The position numbers and the translations under genes are program-made. From assembly GCA_964552325.1 (NCBI GenBank), contig CAZKHA010000182.1, positions 1 to 6,830 of the forward strand: 6,830 bases of DNA. The letters are read 5' to 3'. The stretch's first letter is position 1. Every line of letters starts with the position of its first letter. Shown piece by piece: positions 5,451 to 6,830 of the stretch. Source of the stretch: CAZKCK01 sp964552325. GTDB lineage: Bacteria; Bacteroidota; Bacteroidia; Bacteroidales; TTA-H9. Under the pieces are notes generated by a model that saw only the letters and a list, made by a program, of their open reading frames with translations, was not told the DNA's origin and did no database searches.

Positions 5451-5458
5451 CAAAGATA
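5451..5458 (-). promoter_or_regulatory. candidate -7 box for the mntA-hepT operon
   Basis: Read on the reverse strand this is TATCTTTG, the same box as upstream of the carboxyltransferase gene and a match to TAnnTTTG. It lies 16 bp before the mntA ATG. I could not find a good -33 TTTG at the usual spacing. It shows that this pair probably carries its own promoter, unlike the neighbouring CPCC pair. Confidence 0.5.
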
Positions 5459-5516
5459 CAATCTTTCACTTTGAAATGCAGTGTCTTTTCCAAAATTGCC
5501 AGCAACTTGTGCATAG

Positions 5517-5654
5517 TTACGGTAAAACGTACTAACGCCCATCCTTTCGGCATGTAGTGTACAGCCAGATCCGTTGTTTATTTTTTTCAAGTCTACCATC
5601 AAATGGGTTTTAGGCCGTAAAAGTAAGAAAAAGTTTTACTGATTTGAAAAGTAT
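5517..5654 (+). repeat. direct repeat B of about 138 bp
   Basis: Second copy of the repeat at 4452-4589, same orientation, about 90% identical over its ungapped 124-bp part (5531-5654). Its start GTTACGGTAAAACGTACTAAC forms only a weak hairpin, where copy A has a perfect one. GTGCATA (5509-5515) lies just upstream, as it does further upstream of copy A. It marks the outer edge of the AT-rich island; DNA beyond it returns to higher G+C at 5864. Confidence 0.88.
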
Positions 5655-5847
5655 TAGAATATTGTTTAAAATTTCTCACTTACAGCCTTTTAGACCCTGT
5701 GATGGGCCATTTTTGGGGCTTACCAATTAAAGGGTTTACAAAGCGTGATGCTTATTTATACATTATATATTGCCCTCATTCAGCTTATCGCTTAACTTTA
5801 TGGTATTCAGAACTGTGTATTAGCATTGTTGACATTAAAAATCGTTT

Positions 5848-5863
5848 ACCCACCCCCGTGGGT
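5848..5863 (-). terminator. hairpin directly after the 228-residue gene
   Basis: ACCCAC (5848-5853), a 4-nt loop, and GTGGGT (5858-5863) form a perfect 6-bp stem that starts immediately after the TAA of the reverse-strand gene. On that strand it is followed by AAACGATTTTTAATG, so the T-run is displaced by a few bases. It is a plausible but not ideal intrinsic terminator. Confidence 0.5.
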
Positions 5864-6550
5864 TTAATTGGTTCCCGAATCAACGGGTTCGTCGGTCTTG
5901 GCTTTGCCGGCACCGCCAATTTTACGGGCTATCTTATACCCCGCGTAAAAATCGGGTTGTGTAGTTGCCAGCATCTTTACAAAGGGGTCAATATGGGCCG
6001 TAAAGATTTCGATTGTCTGGTCAAGAAGCAAGGCAAGCTTTTGGTTGGCAGCCATAATGTCCTTGCGCGTTTTAACGGGCTTCGAAATAGCTTCTTCAAA
6101 GGCATTGCAGGCTTCGTTTTGTGCCACAAAGTTTTCGGGTGTTGCGTCGTAGTCGCCCAGCTTTTCGGCATAGGGCAATAAAAACGTGTAGATGTTCCGG
6201 CACAGGCCTAGGCTCACCATATGCGTCCCTTTTTGCAGATCGCTCAAACTGAAGCTCATGTGCGATTCCAGTTCAGCATTCTGCGTATCGGCGGCATACG
6301 AGCGCCCAGCGGCTATCAAATACAGGGTGGTTTGCAGCATGCTTTCTTTGTACTGCTGCTTTTGTTGGGTGCTGCTCTGGGTACCTGCCAGGGTTTGGGG
6401 CACCAGCGCTTCAATTGTTTGGGTGTTGTCAAGTATTTTGACCATCTTGCTGGAAAAAGCCTTACGGCCATTCCACAGCGCCTTATGGTCGTCAAGGTAC
6501 GACATGGCTACCTTCACCATCGTAAACCTCAATTGATTTCTAGAGTTCAT
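5864..6550 (-). CDS. hypothetical helical protein, 228 residues
   Basis: I recognise the general look of a Bacteroidota family of uncharacterised helical proteins of about 200 residues but know no function for it. There is no signal peptide or membrane segment. Residues 1-30 (MNSRNQLRFTMVKVAMSYLD and on) begin a long helix. A Gln/Thr/Ser-rich stretch lies at 52-68 (QTLAGTQSSTQQKQQYK), followed by helices around 69-90, 112-132, 141-156 and 163-192. The block DPFVKMLATTQPDFYAGYKIAR (188-209) before a polar tail looks like the most conserved part. The pattern suggests a helical bundle. The start ATG at 6550 is the first available; MVKVAM (from residue 11) is an alternative. No clear promoter lies upstream. 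Its G+C is higher than that of the accessory island to its left, suggesting it belongs to the host backbone. Confidence 0.75.
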   Translation of the reverse strand: MNSRNQLRFTMVKVAMSYLDDHKALWNGRKAFSSKMVKILDNTQTIEALVPQTLAGTQSSTQQKQQYKESMLQTTLYLIAAGRSYAADTQNAELESHMSFSLSDLQKGTHMVSLGLCRNIYTFLLPYAEKLGDYDATPENFVAQNEACNAFEEAISKPVKTRKDIMAANQKLALLLDQTIEIFTAHIDPFVKMLATTQPDFYAGYKIARKIGGAGKAKTDEPVDSGTN

Positions 6551-6777
6551 AGATCAGTTTTTTAAGGATTAAAATAAATTGTTTATATAGGGGTAAGTAA
6601 ACGATTTTCGATATCATCCCTTAATTTTTACGCCTCTTCGTCATATTAAGTGGGTAATTATATGATTATTGTAAAGCCTGATTAGGTCTGTGTTGAAGAA
6701 GCAATCAAGATGTTTAATAATAGTTATACATCTTAGAGCTTGTTAATCACACTATTAAACTAATCTGTGTACTATCC

Positions 6778-6813
6778 CTACTTTTCTTTTCCATGCGGCC
6801 AAAAGAAAAGTAG
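6778..6813. repeat. perfect 13-bp-stem hairpin, dispersed repeat
   Basis: CTACTTTTCTTTT (6778-6790) and AAAAGAAAAGTAG (6801-6813) are exact reverse complements around a 10-nt loop, CCATGCGGCC. The segment GCCAAAAGAAAAGTA (6798-6812) is identical to 182-196. The following AGCCAAAGAAAGGGCC also fits the CTTTGGC / AAAGAAAAGTA intergenic repeats familiar from Bacteroidota. The rest of 6551-6777 is AT-rich and shows no gene or clear signal. Confidence 0.8.
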
Positions 6814-6830
6814 CCAAAGAAAGGGCCTTG

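Noticed and set aside
4417..5654. A standard integron cassette array
   Set aside because: No integrase gene is present, and the boundary palindrome does not have the RYYYAAC...GTTRRRY arrangement; kept only as a hypothesis.
5699..6181. 160-codon forward reading frame
   Set aside because: Most of it lies opposite the 228-residue reverse gene, whose sequence looks far more protein-like; the rest covers unremarkable intergenic DNA.
6192..6565. Forward reading frames of 114 codons opposite the 228-residue gene
   Set aside because: Shadows of the reverse gene; low-complexity, Leu/Cys-rich translations with no domain.

Overview
This 6.8 kb window most likely comes from a member of the Bacteroidota. 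The evidence is the TAnnTTTG-type promoter elements, the lack of clear Shine-Dalgarno sequences before most starts, the many dispersed palindromic intergenic repeats, and a long helical hypothetical protein of a kind I associate with this phylum. No rRNA or tRNA gene and no CRISPR array was seen. I recognised no integrase or transposase gene.

Layout. Positions 1-854 carry no convincing gene; they hold nested palindromes, short dispersed repeats and, near the end, a candidate promoter. Positions 855-3241 hold two forward genes 11 bp apart, probably one transcript. The first encodes a carboxyltransferase subunit of a biotin-dependent enzyme (oxaloacetate decarboxylase alpha / pyruvate carboxylase B / transcarboxylase 5S type) that lacks a biotinyl domain. 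The second encodes a six-helix MarC-family membrane protein. Positions 3242-3560 are gene-free and dense in hairpins and repeats.

Positions about 3545-5654 form an accessory island that is visibly AT-richer in its genes than either flank, with all genes on the reverse strand. It has two two-gene units. One (3564-4402) is an unrecognised 189-residue protein followed, with a 7-nt overlap, by a small CPCC-type cysteine-rich protein. This pair is enclosed by an exact 14-bp inverted repeat. The other (4804-5434) is a MntA nucleotidyltransferase / HepT HEPN toxin-antitoxin pair with an 8-nt overlap. It is enclosed by two direct copies of a repeat of about 138 bp (about 90% identical), exactly 1065 bp apart. 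The repeats begin with hairpins near GTGCATA and TAACGCCC motifs. This suggests cassette-like modules spread by a repeat-based recombination process, possibly integron-like or by homologous recombination between repeats, but no recombinase lies in the window.

Positions 5864-6550 hold a reverse-strand gene for a 228-residue helical protein of unknown function, back at higher G+C and followed by a hairpin. The last 280 bases are intergenic and end in a perfect 13-bp-stem hairpin whose arm also occurs near the left end of the window. The central enzyme/MarC operon is ordinary chromosomal content. The repeat-delimited 3545-5654 island is the part worth attention.
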